Below are positions 1 through 11,799 of a stretch of DNA of 64,000 nucleotides, piece after piece. The notes under the pieces were generated by a model that was not told where the DNA came from, searched no databases, and saw only the letters and a program-made list of their open reading frames with translations. Position numbers and translations under genes: made by a program. Origin of the DNA: an uncultured Caldilineaceae bacterium (GTDB taxonomy: Bacteria; Chloroflexota; Anaerolineae; Caldilineales; Caldilineaceae); assembly GCA_951813625.1 (NCBI GenBank), contig CATOTS010000042.1, positions 87,532 to 151,531 on the forward strand, written 5' to 3'. Every line of letters begins with the position of its first letter. The first letter of the stretch is position 1.

Positions 1-1206
1 CCGACCACGGAACAGCCGGACGTGGTGCTGATCAGCAGCGCGGTGGACGAGGCAAATCAGGAGCGGCAGGCCGCGCAAAGGCTGGGAATCCCCGTCGTCA
101 AACGGGAGTCATTTCTGCCGCCGTTTCTGGCCGGTCGCGAGGTTATCGCCGTCTCCGGCACGCACGGCAAGAGTACGACGACGGCGATGATCGTGCAGAC
201 GCTGCACGCGAGCGGCTGCGACGCCGGGTATATCATCGGCGCCGATTTGCCCGGCTACGGCAACGCCCACGCGGGCACAGGGCGGATGTTTGTGATCGAG
301 GCGGACGAGTATGATCGTATGTTTCACGGACTGACGCCGGCGGTTGCCGTCGTTACCAATGTCGAGTGGGACCACCCGGACTACTATCTGTCGCCGGCCA
401 GCTTTTCAGAGGCCTTTTCTCAGTTTGTGGCGCAGGTGCGCGGCGAGGGCTGCGTGATCTCCTGCGGCGACGATCCCGGGGCTGAAGCGTTACGCCAGAA
501 CTGCGCGACCGGCGGCGGACCGGCCTGGCTGACCTATGGGCTGAACGACGGATGCGATGTGCGCGCAGTCGGCGCGACGGTCGGGGCGCGTGGAGGCTTC
601 GCCGCCGCCGTGCAGCAGGGAGGCAGATCGATTGGCCGGCTGCAGCTACAGGCGCCCGGCGTCCACAATCTGCGCAATGCGCTGGCCGCGCTGACGGTTG
701 CCCGGCGCTGCGGTGTGCCGGCGGCGCAGATTTTTGCGAGTCTGCAAGCGTATGCGGGCATTGGGCGCCGCTTTGAACTGAAGGGGACGCGGAAAGGCGT
801 GACGGTGATCGACGATTACGCCCATCACCCAACTGAGCTACAGGCAACGCTGGCCGCGGCGCGCGCGCGCTTCGGTGACCGCCGCATCTGGGCCGTATTT
901 CAACCGCATACGTTCAGCCGCACGCGCGCGTTGCTGCACAACTTTGCGCGCAGCTTCGATGACGCCGACGCGGCGCTGGTGACCGACGTTTACGCCGCCA
1001 GGGAAAGCGGCGACACAGCCGCGGCAGCCGCAGAGGTCACAGCGGCCAGCGTCCATCCTTCGATCCGCCACAGCGGTGACGTGGAGAATACGAGCGCGCT
1101 TCTCCACGCCGAGGTGGCCGCCGGCGATGTCGTTCTGACGCTCGGCGCGGGCACAAGCCACCGCATTGGTGAACTGCTGCTGGAGAGGCTGGCGGCTGAT
1201 GGCTGA
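1..1206 (+). CDS. murC: UDP-N-acetylmuramate--L-alanine ligase MurC (5' partial)
   Basis: MurC adds L-alanine to UDP-MurNAc in cytoplasmic peptidoglycan precursor synthesis, using ATP. The reading frame is open to base 1, so the N-terminal Rossmann part is cut by the window edge; only about 400 residues are visible of a family that is usually near 460. Visible marks are the ATP loop GTHGKSTTT (Ser where many family members have Thr), the segment ending in EADEYD, the NVEWDHPDYY motif, VHNLRNALAALTVA, and the C-terminal DDYAHHPTE and FQPHTFSRT motifs. The stop overlaps the next gene's ATG. It heads a murC-kinase-murB-ddl-ftsQ-ftsA run, the usual division and cell wall cluster. Assignment is firm; the true start is not in the window. 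Confidence 0.96.
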   Translation, partial: PTTEQPDVVLISSAVDEANQERQAAQRLGIPVVKRESFLPPFLAGREVIAVSGTHGKSTTTAMIVQTLHASGCDAGYIIGADLPGYGNAHAGTGRMFVIEADEYDRMFHGLTPAVAVVTNVEWDHPDYYLSPASFSEAFSQFVAQVRGEGCVISCGDDPGAEALRQNCATGGGPAWLTYGLNDGCDVRAVGATVGARGGFAAAVQQGGRSIGRLQLQAPGVHNLRNALAALTVARRCGVPAAQIFASLQAYAGIGRRFELKGTRKGVTVIDDYAHHPTELQATLAAARARFGDRRIWAVFQPHTFSRTRALLHNFARSFDDADAALVTDVYAARESGDTAAAAAEVTAASVHPSIRHSGDVENTSALLHAEVAAGDVVLTLGAGTSHRIGELLLERLAADG

Positions 1207-1768
1207 AAGGCCGCCGCTGCTGCTGATCGTCTGCGGCGCGCCCGGCACCGGCAAGACGACGCTGGCGCGCAGACTGGCCCCGGCCTTGGGTCTGCCCCTG
1301 ATTGCGCGCGACGACCTGAAGGAGTCGCTTTTTGCGACCCTGGGGTGGTCAACCGTTGCCTGGTCGGAGCAGCTTGGCCGGGCGACCTATGAACTGGTCT
1401 ATCTGCTGATCGAGCGCCTGCTGGCCGCGCGCTGTTCGTTACTGGTGGAGACGCCCTTCGATCCGGACTGGGCCAATCCACGCTTCCAGGCGCTGCAGGC
1501 GCGCCATCCGTTCCGTCCGGCGCAGGTGATCCTATCCACTCCGGCCGAGTTGCTACGCCGCCGCTCCGCCGAGCGGGCCGACAGCGGCGAACGACATCCG
1601 GGCCATGTGGACCGATTGCGGATGGATGATTTCGATCCCGTTGCGCTGGCGCGGCGCAACCGCCCCCTGGATCTGGAGGGACCTGTGCTCCGGGTCGACA
1701 CGAGCGACTTTGCTGCGCTGGATTTTGACGGGCTGTTGAAGCAGCTACGCAGCATCGGCGAAAGCTGA
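1199..1768 (+). CDS. P-loop NTPase / small-molecule kinase-like protein
   Basis: A 189-residue protein with a Walker A motif GAPGTGKTT at residues about 14-22, then RDDLKESLF, the pattern of AAA_33/zeta-toxin/gluconate-kinase-like P-loop kinases that phosphorylate a small substrate. Later the segment RRRSAERADSGERHPGH resembles the Arg-rich lid of this class. The ATG at 1199 overlaps the murC stop by 8 bases, so translation is probably coupled; a longer in-frame start at 1166 lies inside murC and is less likely. Its place between murC and murB suggests a link to the envelope or to nucleotide-sugar metabolism, but that is inference. Substrate unknown. Confidence 0.75.
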   Translation: MAERPPLLLIVCGAPGTGKTTLARRLAPALGLPLIARDDLKESLFATLGWSTVAWSEQLGRATYELVYLLIERLLAARCSLLVETPFDPDWANPRFQALQARHPFRPAQVILSTPAELLRRRSAERADSGERHPGHVDRLRMDDFDPVALARRNRPLDLEGPVLRVDTSDFAALDFDGLLKQLRSIGES

Positions 1769-1793
1769 TTGAGGACGGATTGAACTGAGCATC

Positions 1794-2792
1794 ATGGCAA
1801 CTGTAACGGCAGCGACCCGCGCAAAACGAGAAGTCGCTGCCTCCGCGCGCAAACAGGTCGAGGCGCTCGGGGTCGAGATCCGTCAGGACTACCCGCTGGC
1901 GAACCTGACGACGATAAAGGTGGGCGGCACGGCGGACTATTTCGCTGCCGTCACCGACACGCACAAACTGTTGAGGCTGGTGCGATGGGCGCGGGCGCAC
2001 GACCTGCCCTACCTGATTCTGGGCGGCGGCAGCAATGTGTTGGTCAGCGACCGCGGCGTGCGCGGGCTGGTGATCCAGAACCGCTGCAAAGCCGTGCAGG
2101 TACAGGATGCGCCCTGCTGTGACTACCCCGCAGACACGCGGCCCTACCTTTTCGCCGAGAGCGGCGCGCTGATGGCCGGCGCGGCCCGTACCGCGATCAA
2201 TGCCGGGCTGACCGGTCTGGAGTGGGCGGTGAGCGTGCCCGGCTCGGTCGGCGGCGCGGTCGTCAACAACGCGGGCGCGCACGGCGGGGAAGTGAAGGAC
2301 TGCCTTTGGGACGTTCTGCTGCTGGACGAGCGCGGCGATATCCAGGTCTATGGCGTGGAGGAGCTTGCCTACGCCTACCGCCGCAGCAGCCTGAAGCAAG
2401 GCCGCGTTATCGACGCCAGCTTCGGCCCCGTGCTGTTGAGCGCCAACTTCCGGCTGGAGAGAGGCGAGCCGGAGAAGATCCGCAGCACCGCCCAGGCCTT
2501 TCTGAGCCATCGCCGCGAGACCCAGCCGGTGGAGCCGTCGCTGGGCAGCACATTTGTCAACCCAGAGGACGACTTCGCCGGTCGTTTGGTCGAGGAGGCC
2601 GGGTTGAAGGGCTTTCGTTTGGGCGGTGTCGAGGTCAGCCGCACGCACGCCAACTTTCTGATCAATCCCGGCGGCGTAGGCGCGGCGACGGCGGCGGAAG
2701 TTGTGGCGATGATCGAGCATATCCAGGCCGTGGTTGCCGGTCACAGCGGCGTGCAACTGGAACCGGAAATTCAGAAGATTGGAGAATGGTAG
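1794..2792 (+). CDS. murB: UDP-N-acetylenolpyruvoylglucosamine reductase MurB
   Basis: FAD-dependent cytoplasmic enzyme that reduces the enolpyruvyl group of UDP-GlcNAc-enolpyruvate with NADPH to give UDP-MurNAc. The 332-residue product has the FAD-binding motifs TTIKVGGTADYF (about residue 40) and LGGGSNVLVSDRG, the VPGSVGGAVVNNAGAHGGE segment, YRRSS, the catalytic-serine region GSTFVNPE, and the C-terminal EEAGLKGFRLGG and GVQLEPEI motifs. An N-terminal extension of about 25 residues rich in Ala and Lys/Arg precedes the domain. It ends 5 bases before the favoured ddl ATG; an alternative ddl start would overlap it. Cell wall operon context agrees. Confidence 0.96.
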   Translation: MATVTAATRAKREVAASARKQVEALGVEIRQDYPLANLTTIKVGGTADYFAAVTDTHKLLRLVRWARAHDLPYLILGGGSNVLVSDRGVRGLVIQNRCKAVQVQDAPCCDYPADTRPYLFAESGALMAGAARTAINAGLTGLEWAVSVPGSVGGAVVNNAGAHGGEVKDCLWDVLLLDERGDIQVYGVEELAYAYRRSSLKQGRVIDASFGPVLLSANFRLERGEPEKIRSTAQAFLSHRRETQPVEPSLGSTFVNPEDDFAGRLVEEAGLKGFRLGGVEVSRTHANFLINPGGVGAATAAEVVAMIEHIQAVVAGHSGVQLEPEIQKIGEW

Positions 2793-2797
2793 CCCTT

Positions 2798-3898
2798 ATG
2801 ACCTTCAAACCTGTGCGGGTCGGCGTCCTTTTCGGCGGCAAAAGCGGGGAGCACGAGATTTCCCTACTGAGCGCGCAGACGGTCATCCGCGCGCTGGATG
2901 AGGCCGGTTATGAAACGGTGCGCCTCGGTATCACAAAGACGGGCGAATGGCTCACCGGCGGCGATCCCCTGGCGCAGCTGACGACGAGAAAGAATGGCAA
3001 GGGGAGCGGCGCAGAGGCCCACTATTCGCTTGCCGCCGCGCGCCCGGCCCAGTTCCAGCTGCTGGAGCAGAACACCCCGATGCCGGCCGTGGACCTGATC
3101 TTCCCCGTACTGCACGGCCCCTTTGGCGAAGACGGAACCGTGCAGGGGCTGCTGGAGCTGGCCGAACTGCCCTATGTTGGTTGCGGCGTGCTCGCAAGCG
3201 CGGTGGCGATGGACAAGATTTCGGCGAAGGGCTTGTTTGCCGCGGCCGGCATCCCCCAGGTGGCATATCGACCGATGCTGCGCCGCAGGTGGGAAAATGA
3301 CAGGGAGAAGGTACTGGGCGAGCTTGAGTCAGCGTTGGCATATCCGCTCTTTGTCAAGCCCGCAAATCTGGGCAGCAGTGTCGGCGTCAGCAAAGTACGG
3401 GACCGGGATGGGATGGCGCGCGCCATAACGCTGGCCTGCCGTTTCGACCGCAAGGTGCTGATTGAAGCCGGCGTGCAGGATGCGCGTGAGCTGGAGGTCA
3501 GCGTCCTCGGCAATGACGAGCCGCGCACGAGCGTTGTCGGCGAGGTGATACCGGCCAATGAGTTCTACGACTACGAAGCCAAGTACCTGGACAAGGGCAG
3601 CCGGCTGCTGATCCCGGCTGATATTCCGGCGGCGCTGGCCGGCGAGGTCCGTCAACTGGCTGCGCGCGCGTTCCAGGCGTTGGACGGAGCGGGACTGGCG
3701 CGGGTAGACTTTCTGTTGAGCGGCGACGGCAAACTGTTTCTCAACGAAGTGAACACCATGCCCGGTTTCACTGACAGCAGCATGTATCCTAAACTTTGGG
3801 AAGCAAGCGGTGTTTCCCTGACGGAACTGGTGCGCTGCCTGGTTGAAATGGCGCTCGAGCGGCAGGCGGACCGGCAGCAGAATCGGATTCATCGCTGA
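2798..3898 (+). CDS. ddl: D-alanine--D-alanine ligase
   Basis: ATP-grasp enzyme joining two D-alanines for the peptidoglycan stem peptide. The 366-residue protein shows LFGGKSGEHEISLLSA at the N terminus (substrate-binding Glu), HGPFGEDGTVQGLLEL, VKPANLGSSVGVSK in the ATP-grasp domain, and the Mg-binding FLNEVNTMPGFT near the end. The frame is open far upstream inside murB, but homology begins at MTFKPVRVGVLFGG; ATG 2798 has GGAG at 2781-2784, a rather long spacing, while ATG 2786 would overlap murB by 7 bases. The start is therefore either 2798 or 2786. Coupled to murB and followed by ftsQ. Confidence 0.95.
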   Translation: MTFKPVRVGVLFGGKSGEHEISLLSAQTVIRALDEAGYETVRLGITKTGEWLTGGDPLAQLTTRKNGKGSGAEAHYSLAAARPAQFQLLEQNTPMPAVDLIFPVLHGPFGEDGTVQGLLELAELPYVGCGVLASAVAMDKISAKGLFAAAGIPQVAYRPMLRRRWENDREKVLGELESALAYPLFVKPANLGSSVGVSKVRDRDGMARAITLACRFDRKVLIEAGVQDARELEVSVLGNDEPRTSVVGEVIPANEFYDYEAKYLDKGSRLLIPADIPAALAGEVRQLAARAFQALDGAGLARVDFLLSGDGKLFLNEVNTMPGFTDSSMYPKLWEASGVSLTELVRCLVEMALERQADRQQNRIHR

Positions 3899-3929
3899 AG
3901 ATTCACAAAATTCTTTTTAGAGCGGCGCA

Positions 3930-4952
3930 ATGCAATCCGCCTTGAAGTCAGGCAGCAGGCAAAAACGAAAATCGAGGGCGGCGCAGAAGGCAGTGTCACC
4001 CGGACGTGTGCGGCGTAGGCGGCAGGAGCAGACGCGTCGCCGGTTGGGCGCGGCCCTGCGTGCAACGCAGGCCTTTTTTGTGCGCAGCGGACGACTGGTG
4101 TCGGACTACGTCTGGCGCCGTGGACGGCAGGCATCCTCGCCGCGGCGCGCGGCGACGTCACAAGGGAGCATTCAACCCTACCGCGGCGACGCGCGTGCGA
4201 CGCTTTGGCCCGGATTTTCCGGTTTCGCTCCAGCCAAAGGCATAAGCCTGCTTCTGCTGGTTGCGGTCGTTGCCGCGCTTTACTGGATGCTCGCCGGCGA
4301 AAGTTTTTTCATCTATCGCGAAGACGTGCGTTTTGACGGCGCGCGCTATCTGACGCATGAAGAGCTGTTCGATGCCTGCGAAATAGAGAGTTGGAGCATC
4401 TTCTGGCTGGACCCGGACGAGATTCAGAAGAATCTGTTGGACTATCCCTATGTAGCCGACGCGCAGGTTACGGTAAGCTGGCCCGCGCGGGTTGACGTCC
4501 GCATTCAGGAGGTGCGCCCCGTGGCCCTGTGGGCGACCGATGAGCAGCAGTACTGGTTGCTGGAAGGCGGCCTGGCGCTGGCGCCGAGAGAGTCGGACCT
4601 GCAGCCGGCGGTGCGCATCATCGACCCCTCGGCCGAGGCGCAGATTGCAAATGTTGAAGGGGAAATGTTGATCGACAAACGGGTTATGACCACCGCCATG
4701 GTTTTGTCAGAACGTCTTTCCTTCGTAAATGAGTTCTGGTACAATTCTCTTTACGGCCTGAATTTCAGCCTGCCATCGACGCAGGCATGGGTCCATTGGG
4801 GCGATGGTCGCAATTTTGAGGAGAAATGGGCAGCATTGCAGGGACTGATGCCCGAATTGACAGCGGCTCGGGACGAGGCGCTCACTCTCAATGTCATGAC
4901 GCCAAACCGGCCTTTCACGCGCCGCTACGAGGACGCTGAGTCTGAACAATAG
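3930..4952 (+). CDS. ftsQ: cell division protein FtsQ/DivIB
   Basis: Bitopic membrane protein of the divisome that links FtsB/FtsL to the septal machinery. Of 340 residues, about the first 100 are a basic, Arg/Gln-rich cytoplasmic tail, longer than in most relatives; one membrane segment (GISLLLLVAVVAALYWMLAG) follows, then a POTRA domain beginning near YREDVRFDGARYLTHEEL and including the DPDEIQKNLLDYPYVADAQV helix, and the FtsQ beta domain. ATG 3930 gives a complete protein; no strong SD is seen. It lies between ddl and ftsA, the classical order. Firm by motif and position. Confidence 0.88.
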   Translation: MQSALKSGSRQKRKSRAAQKAVSPGRVRRRRQEQTRRRLGAALRATQAFFVRSGRLVSDYVWRRGRQASSPRRAATSQGSIQPYRGDARATLWPGFSGFAPAKGISLLLLVAVVAALYWMLAGESFFIYREDVRFDGARYLTHEELFDACEIESWSIFWLDPDEIQKNLLDYPYVADAQVTVSWPARVDVRIQEVRPVALWATDEQQYWLLEGGLALAPRESDLQPAVRIIDPSAEAQIANVEGEMLIDKRVMTTAMVLSERLSFVNEFWYNSLYGLNFSLPSTQAWVHWGDGRNFEEKWAALQGLMPELTAARDEALTLNVMTPNRPFTRRYEDAESEQ

Positions 4953-4989
4953 ATAGAGAACAATCTGAACACCCCTTGAGAAAATTTTA

Positions 4990-6249
4990 GTGGCCAAAGA
5001 GATTATTGCTGCCGTCGATGTAGGAACGACGAAGATTTGCGCGCTGGTGGGCACTGTCACGCATGACAGCCTGGGCAATCTGGCTATCAAAGTTCTGGGC
5101 GGCGGCGTTACGCCGAGCCGGGGATTGCGCCGCGGCGTTGTCATGGATGTACCGGAAGTGACGACCGCGATCGGGGAGGCGTTGGAGACTGCGGAACAGG
5201 AGTCCGGCGTCCAGATTACCAGCGCCTATCTGGGCATCGCCGGCAACCACATCGCGACATCAAACAGCGCCGGCATCAGCCCGGTAGACGGTCGTCACGG
5301 CGTCACCGGCACCGACATGCAGCGTGCGTTGGAGGCCGCGCGGGCCGTTCAGATCGCCGCGAACAGGCAGATCATCCATGTTATTGCACGCCACTGGAAG
5401 GTGGATGACCAGGAGAACATTCAGCAGCCCCTGGGCATTCTCGGCAGCAGGCTGGAGGTGGACGCGCACATCGTTACCGGCACGATCAACGCCATCAACA
5501 ATCTGGCGCAGTGTGTGTTAGCGCACGGCATCGACATCGATGAACTGGTCTTGGAGCCGCTCGCTAGCGGCGAGGCTGTGCTGACCGCGGACGAGAGGCA
5601 GATGGGCGTCGTAATGGCAGACCTGGGCGGGGGCACCACCGATTTAGCGCTTTTCCGCGGCAATGGTCTGTGGCATACGGAAGTGCTGGATGTAGGCGGG
5701 AGCCACATGACGAACGACGTGGCTATCGGGCTGCGCGCGCCCTTCGAAGTGGCCGAAGAACTGAAGCTGCGCTACGGTCACCTGCAGCCGGAACGGATCG
5801 CCGAAGACGAACAGGTCTGGGCAACCGTCTTTGGCGATAAACCGGAGCGGACCTTCAGCCGGCGATTTATCAGCCAGATTTTGCAGGCGCGGGCCGAAGA
5901 GACCGCCGAAATCATCCAGGGCCGGATTGCCAAGAGCAGTTACGGCCACATGGTGCCGGCCGGGCTTGTCCTGACCGGCGGGGCCAGCCAGCTCCCGGGC
6001 GCGGTGGAACTTTTTCGTCAAGTCCTGCGCATGCCGGTGCGGATCGGCAGCCCGGTCGACCATCCGGCCGTCCTCGGTTTGAGCAGAGAACTGCAATCTC
6101 CGGCCTACGCCACCGCGGTCGGCCTCCTGCTCTGGGCGCTGTACGAAGATGCGCGCGCCATCCACTATCCGATGCAGAGAACGATCTCCGCCAACGGGCA
6201 GTTCATGGACCGGGTCGGCGGGTGGCTGAGGAGCCTTCTGCCCGATTGA
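4990..6249 (+). CDS. ftsA: cell division protein FtsA
   Basis: Actin-fold ATPase that tethers FtsZ to the membrane. The 419-residue protein starts AAVDVGTTKICALVG (phosphate 1 motif), has the SHS2-type insertion around RGLRRGVVMDVPEVTTAI, the phosphate 2 motif MADLGGGTTDLALF, and the adenosine motif VLTGGASQLPGA. The C-terminal end (FMDRVGGWLRSLLP) fits the amphipathic membrane-targeting helix. GTG at 4990 is the start that gives the canonical N terminus. 37 bases after ftsQ and 606 bases before ftsZ, an unusually large ftsA-ftsZ gap. Confidence 0.95.
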   Translation: MAKEIIAAVDVGTTKICALVGTVTHDSLGNLAIKVLGGGVTPSRGLRRGVVMDVPEVTTAIGEALETAEQESGVQITSAYLGIAGNHIATSNSAGISPVDGRHGVTGTDMQRALEAARAVQIAANRQIIHVIARHWKVDDQENIQQPLGILGSRLEVDAHIVTGTINAINNLAQCVLAHGIDIDELVLEPLASGEAVLTADERQMGVVMADLGGGTTDLALFRGNGLWHTEVLDVGGSHMTNDVAIGLRAPFEVAEELKLRYGHLQPERIAEDEQVWATVFGDKPERTFSRRFISQILQARAEETAEIIQGRIAKSSYGHMVPAGLVLTGGASQLPGAVELFRQVLRMPVRIGSPVDHPAVLGLSRELQSPAYATAVGLLLWALYEDARAIHYPMQRTISANGQFMDRVGGWLRSLLPD

Positions 6250-6381
6250 GGGGACGGCTCTTGCGGGTCAACTCTGCGCGTTCCGGTCTTCGGTGTCCGG
6301 GTCGGTCGGTCGCCAAACCCCGGTGTACTCCTCCAGTTTTGCCTTGCGTCAAAGCGCGTGCCGTGCATGAGCCGGCTCCCG

Positions 6382-6401
6382 GCGTAGACGGATCGTAGGC
6401 A
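6382..6401. repeat. 20-bp direct repeat, copy 1
   Basis: GCGTAGACGGATCGTAGGCA. It matches copy 2 at 6560-6579 in 19 of 20 positions and in the same orientation, 178 bases apart. It contains the imperfect tandem GTAGAC/CGTAGGC. Function unknown; a protein binding site controlling ftsZ is one possibility. Confidence 0.6.
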
Positions 6402-6559
6402 AGTTGCCCAGATACAGCGCATATGGATTCAGCGGCGATTCGCACTGGCAAGAACGGGTGCGCGCCGGCGCGACTGCCAGAACCATAACGGGCACAGGCG
6501 CGGCTTTGCAGTTCCCACTGAACACCGCGTGGCGGGCACGGCAGTTTGGAGCGTGTATT

Positions 6560-6579
6560 GCGTAGACGAATCGTAGGCA
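6560..6579. repeat. 20-bp direct repeat, copy 2
   Basis: GCGTAGACGAATCGTAGGCA. It differs from copy 1 at one base. It lies about 130 bases upstream of the putative ftsZ -35 element. Confidence 0.6.
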
Positions 6580-6710
6580 TATAGTCCAGAACAGGTCTCG
6601 AATCGGTCCGGGACAGCCCCATTTGGCTGGGCGTCGGACTCCAGAGTAAACGGGCGGGAATCACCGCAGGCGCGCTGCCCATCAGGGGGTATGACTCTTT
6701 TGGGGCGACT

Positions 6711-6738
6711 TTGCAAACCGATTGACGTGTAGTACTAT
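6711..6738 (+). promoter_or_regulatory. putative sigma-70-type promoter of ftsZ
   Basis: TTGCAA at 6711-6716 and TACTAT at 6733-6738 with a 16-base spacer, in a locally AT-rich stretch about 115 bases before the ftsZ ATG. It would give ftsZ its own transcript. Found by eye from consensus only. Confidence 0.4.
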
Positions 6739-6855
6739 TGAGATTCCTAACAGCGTCGGTCCAAAAGCGACAATAATTGGGAATGTAGCGTCGGGTGTAG
6801 TTGCTGATAGCGACTCTATAGCATGTCTGCCGGCGGTCATAAGGAGAATCTATCG

Positions 6856-8025
<1,170 letters not shown>

Positions 8026-8051
8026 CCCCAATTTACGCAACGAATCAAATA

Positions 8052-8094
8052 AAGCCCGTGCGGACAATCTTGCGCCGCCGGGCTTTTTCTTTTG
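8052..8094 (+). terminator. rho-independent terminator after ftsZ
   Basis: Stem AAGCCCG (8052-8058) and GCGG (8060-8063) pairing with CCGC (8075-8078) and CGGGCTT (8079-8085), one bulged T, followed by TTTTTCTTTT. It lies 27 bases after the ftsZ stop and closes the division cluster. Confidence 0.85.
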
Positions 8095-8286
8095 CGTTGG
8101 TAAATCCTTCCGCCTGGCGGGTGAAACGCTGCCGCCACTGGTAGGATCAGCGGTCGCCACCGGGCAATCTTCGCGTCGTTATTTGGGTCCTCACTGATAC
8201 ACGAAACCACTGCCCAACTTGCGAAAACGCGTTTGGAGATCGATCTCGGGTGTGGTAGATTGGTGGCCGATACCTGCAAATTGCCT

Positions 8287-8314
8287 TTGGGCAAAACCGC
8301 AAGCGCGATATACT
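8287..8314 (+). promoter_or_regulatory. putative nrdRJ promoter
   Basis: TTGGGC at 8287-8292 and TATACT at 8309-8314 with a 16-base spacer. The -10 element overlaps the first NrdR-box-like site, as expected for a repressor site. An alternative promoter, TTGTAC 8320-8325 and TACAGT 8343-8348 with a 17-base spacer, would place its -35 and -10 inside the two boxes. Confidence 0.45.
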
Positions 8315-8325
8315 ACATATTGTAC
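8310..8325 (+). promoter_or_regulatory. NrdR box 1 (putative)
   Basis: ATACTACATATTGTAC matches the published NrdR-box consensus acaCwAtATaTwGtgt at 12 of 16 positions by eye. It is paired with a second site starting 32 bases later, the roughly three-turn spacing typical of NrdR operators. Confidence 0.6.
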
Positions 8326-8341
8326 CCCCTTGCTGGTTTGA

Positions 8342-8357
8342 ATACAGTATGTAGACG
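8342..8357 (+). promoter_or_regulatory. NrdR box 2 (putative)
   Basis: ATACAGTATGTAGACG matches the NrdR-box consensus at about 10 of 16 positions and shares the ATAC start with box 1. Weaker alone; the phasing with box 1 is what supports it. Confidence 0.5.
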
Positions 8358-8506
8358 GGAATACTCCGGTGTAGCAGAATTCACTTGCCCAACTGTAGCG
8401 CGGACCACCAGTCTGAACCGCTCCGCAGTTCATCAATACAGACCGGCTCGACTGCGACTCCTGTTTGACAGGATGCGAGTCAAGTTGACCGATCAGGAGA
8501 CGGTAG

Positions 8507-8971
8507 ATGCAATGCCCCCATTGCGGATACAATCACCACAAGGTGATCGACTCACGCGAGCGAGAGGATGCCATCCGCCGCCGCCGCCAGTGCACGAGTT
8601 GCGGACAGCGTTTCACGACCTACGAGCACGTTGCTCCCAGCCTGCTCGTCACCAAACGGGACGGCCACCGCGAGCCTTTTGACCGGCAAAAGCTTCTCGC
8701 CGGTATCCGTGTCGCCGCGGTGAAGCGCCCGGTCAGCAGCGAACGTATGGAGAGCATCGCCAACCACGTCGAAGACAGGATCCAGCGGTTGGGGCGTGCC
8801 GAAGTGTCAAGCGAACTGATCGGAAACCTGGTGCTGGACCAACTGGCGGATGTCGATCAGGTTGCCTATATCCGTTTCGCCAGTGTCTGTCTTGATTTTG
8901 GCGATTTGAGTGAAATCCGATCGGAGATCGACCGGCTGATGGGGCGCAGCAGCCAGGAGGCTGAACGCTGA
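8507..8971 (+). CDS. nrdR: transcriptional repressor NrdR
   Basis: Represses ribonucleotide reductase genes when its ATP-cone domain senses (d)ATP. The 154-residue protein starts with the zinc ribbon MQCPHCGYNHHKVIDSRE with its second Cys pair in CTSCGQRF, then the ATP-cone domain from about residue 48 (VTKRDGHREPFDRQKL) to DFGDLSEI. ATG 8507 is preceded by GGAG. It lies 173 bases upstream of nrdJ, so it probably co-regulates itself and nrdJ through the two boxes upstream. Confidence 0.96.
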   Translation: MQCPHCGYNHHKVIDSREREDAIRRRRQCTSCGQRFTTYEHVAPSLLVTKRDGHREPFDRQKLLAGIRVAAVKRPVSSERMESIANHVEDRIQRLGRAEVSSELIGNLVLDQLADVDQVAYIRFASVCLDFGDLSEIRSEIDRLMGRSSQEAER

Positions 8972-9144
8972 CAAGCCTCTCGAAACGCAGAGTGACCGCC
9001 TATGGCCAGCCGGCGCGTGAAATCCTGCATGGCATGGCACGGCCGGTACGATTGCAGGAGCTGCAAGACCGACGGCCGCTGTCCGGCCGTTTCGGACGAA
9101 TATTGAACCACCAAGATTGTTAACTTTGCAAGGAGAAGCTCCCC

Positions 9145-11739
<2,595 letters not shown>

Positions 11740-11799
11740 ACGGCAGTGGTTAATGGCCAGTGGTTAGAAACGCCGCCAGTTGCGATTCGCCGGTTTTCG

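Larger units (their letters stand above)
6250..6855 (+). other. ftsA-ftsZ intergenic region
   Basis: About 600 bases without a convincing gene. It holds two near-identical 20-base repeats (listed separately) and a promoter-like sequence just before ftsZ. The open minus-strand frame here has no recognisable motif and I treat it as chance. The DNA becomes more AT-rich from about 6690 toward ftsZ, as expected for a promoter region. Confidence 0.6.
8095..8506 (+). other. ftsZ-nrdR intergenic region
   Basis: About 410 bases with no supported gene. It contains the promoter and two NrdR-box-like sites described separately, leaving an nrdR leader of roughly 150-190 bases. I looked for a cobalamin riboswitch, which would suit the B12-dependent enzyme downstream, and did not see its conserved core. 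Confidence 0.5.

Noticed and set aside
990..2756. Large open frame antisense to murC, the kinase and murB
   Set aside because: GC-rich codon bias opens the opposite strand; the product is low complexity with no motif, and the plus-strand genes are certain.
8358..8506. Cobalamin riboswitch ahead of nrdR/nrdJ
   Set aside because: Searched by eye because NrdJ needs B12; the conserved B12-box core is not present here or in the nrdR-nrdJ gap.
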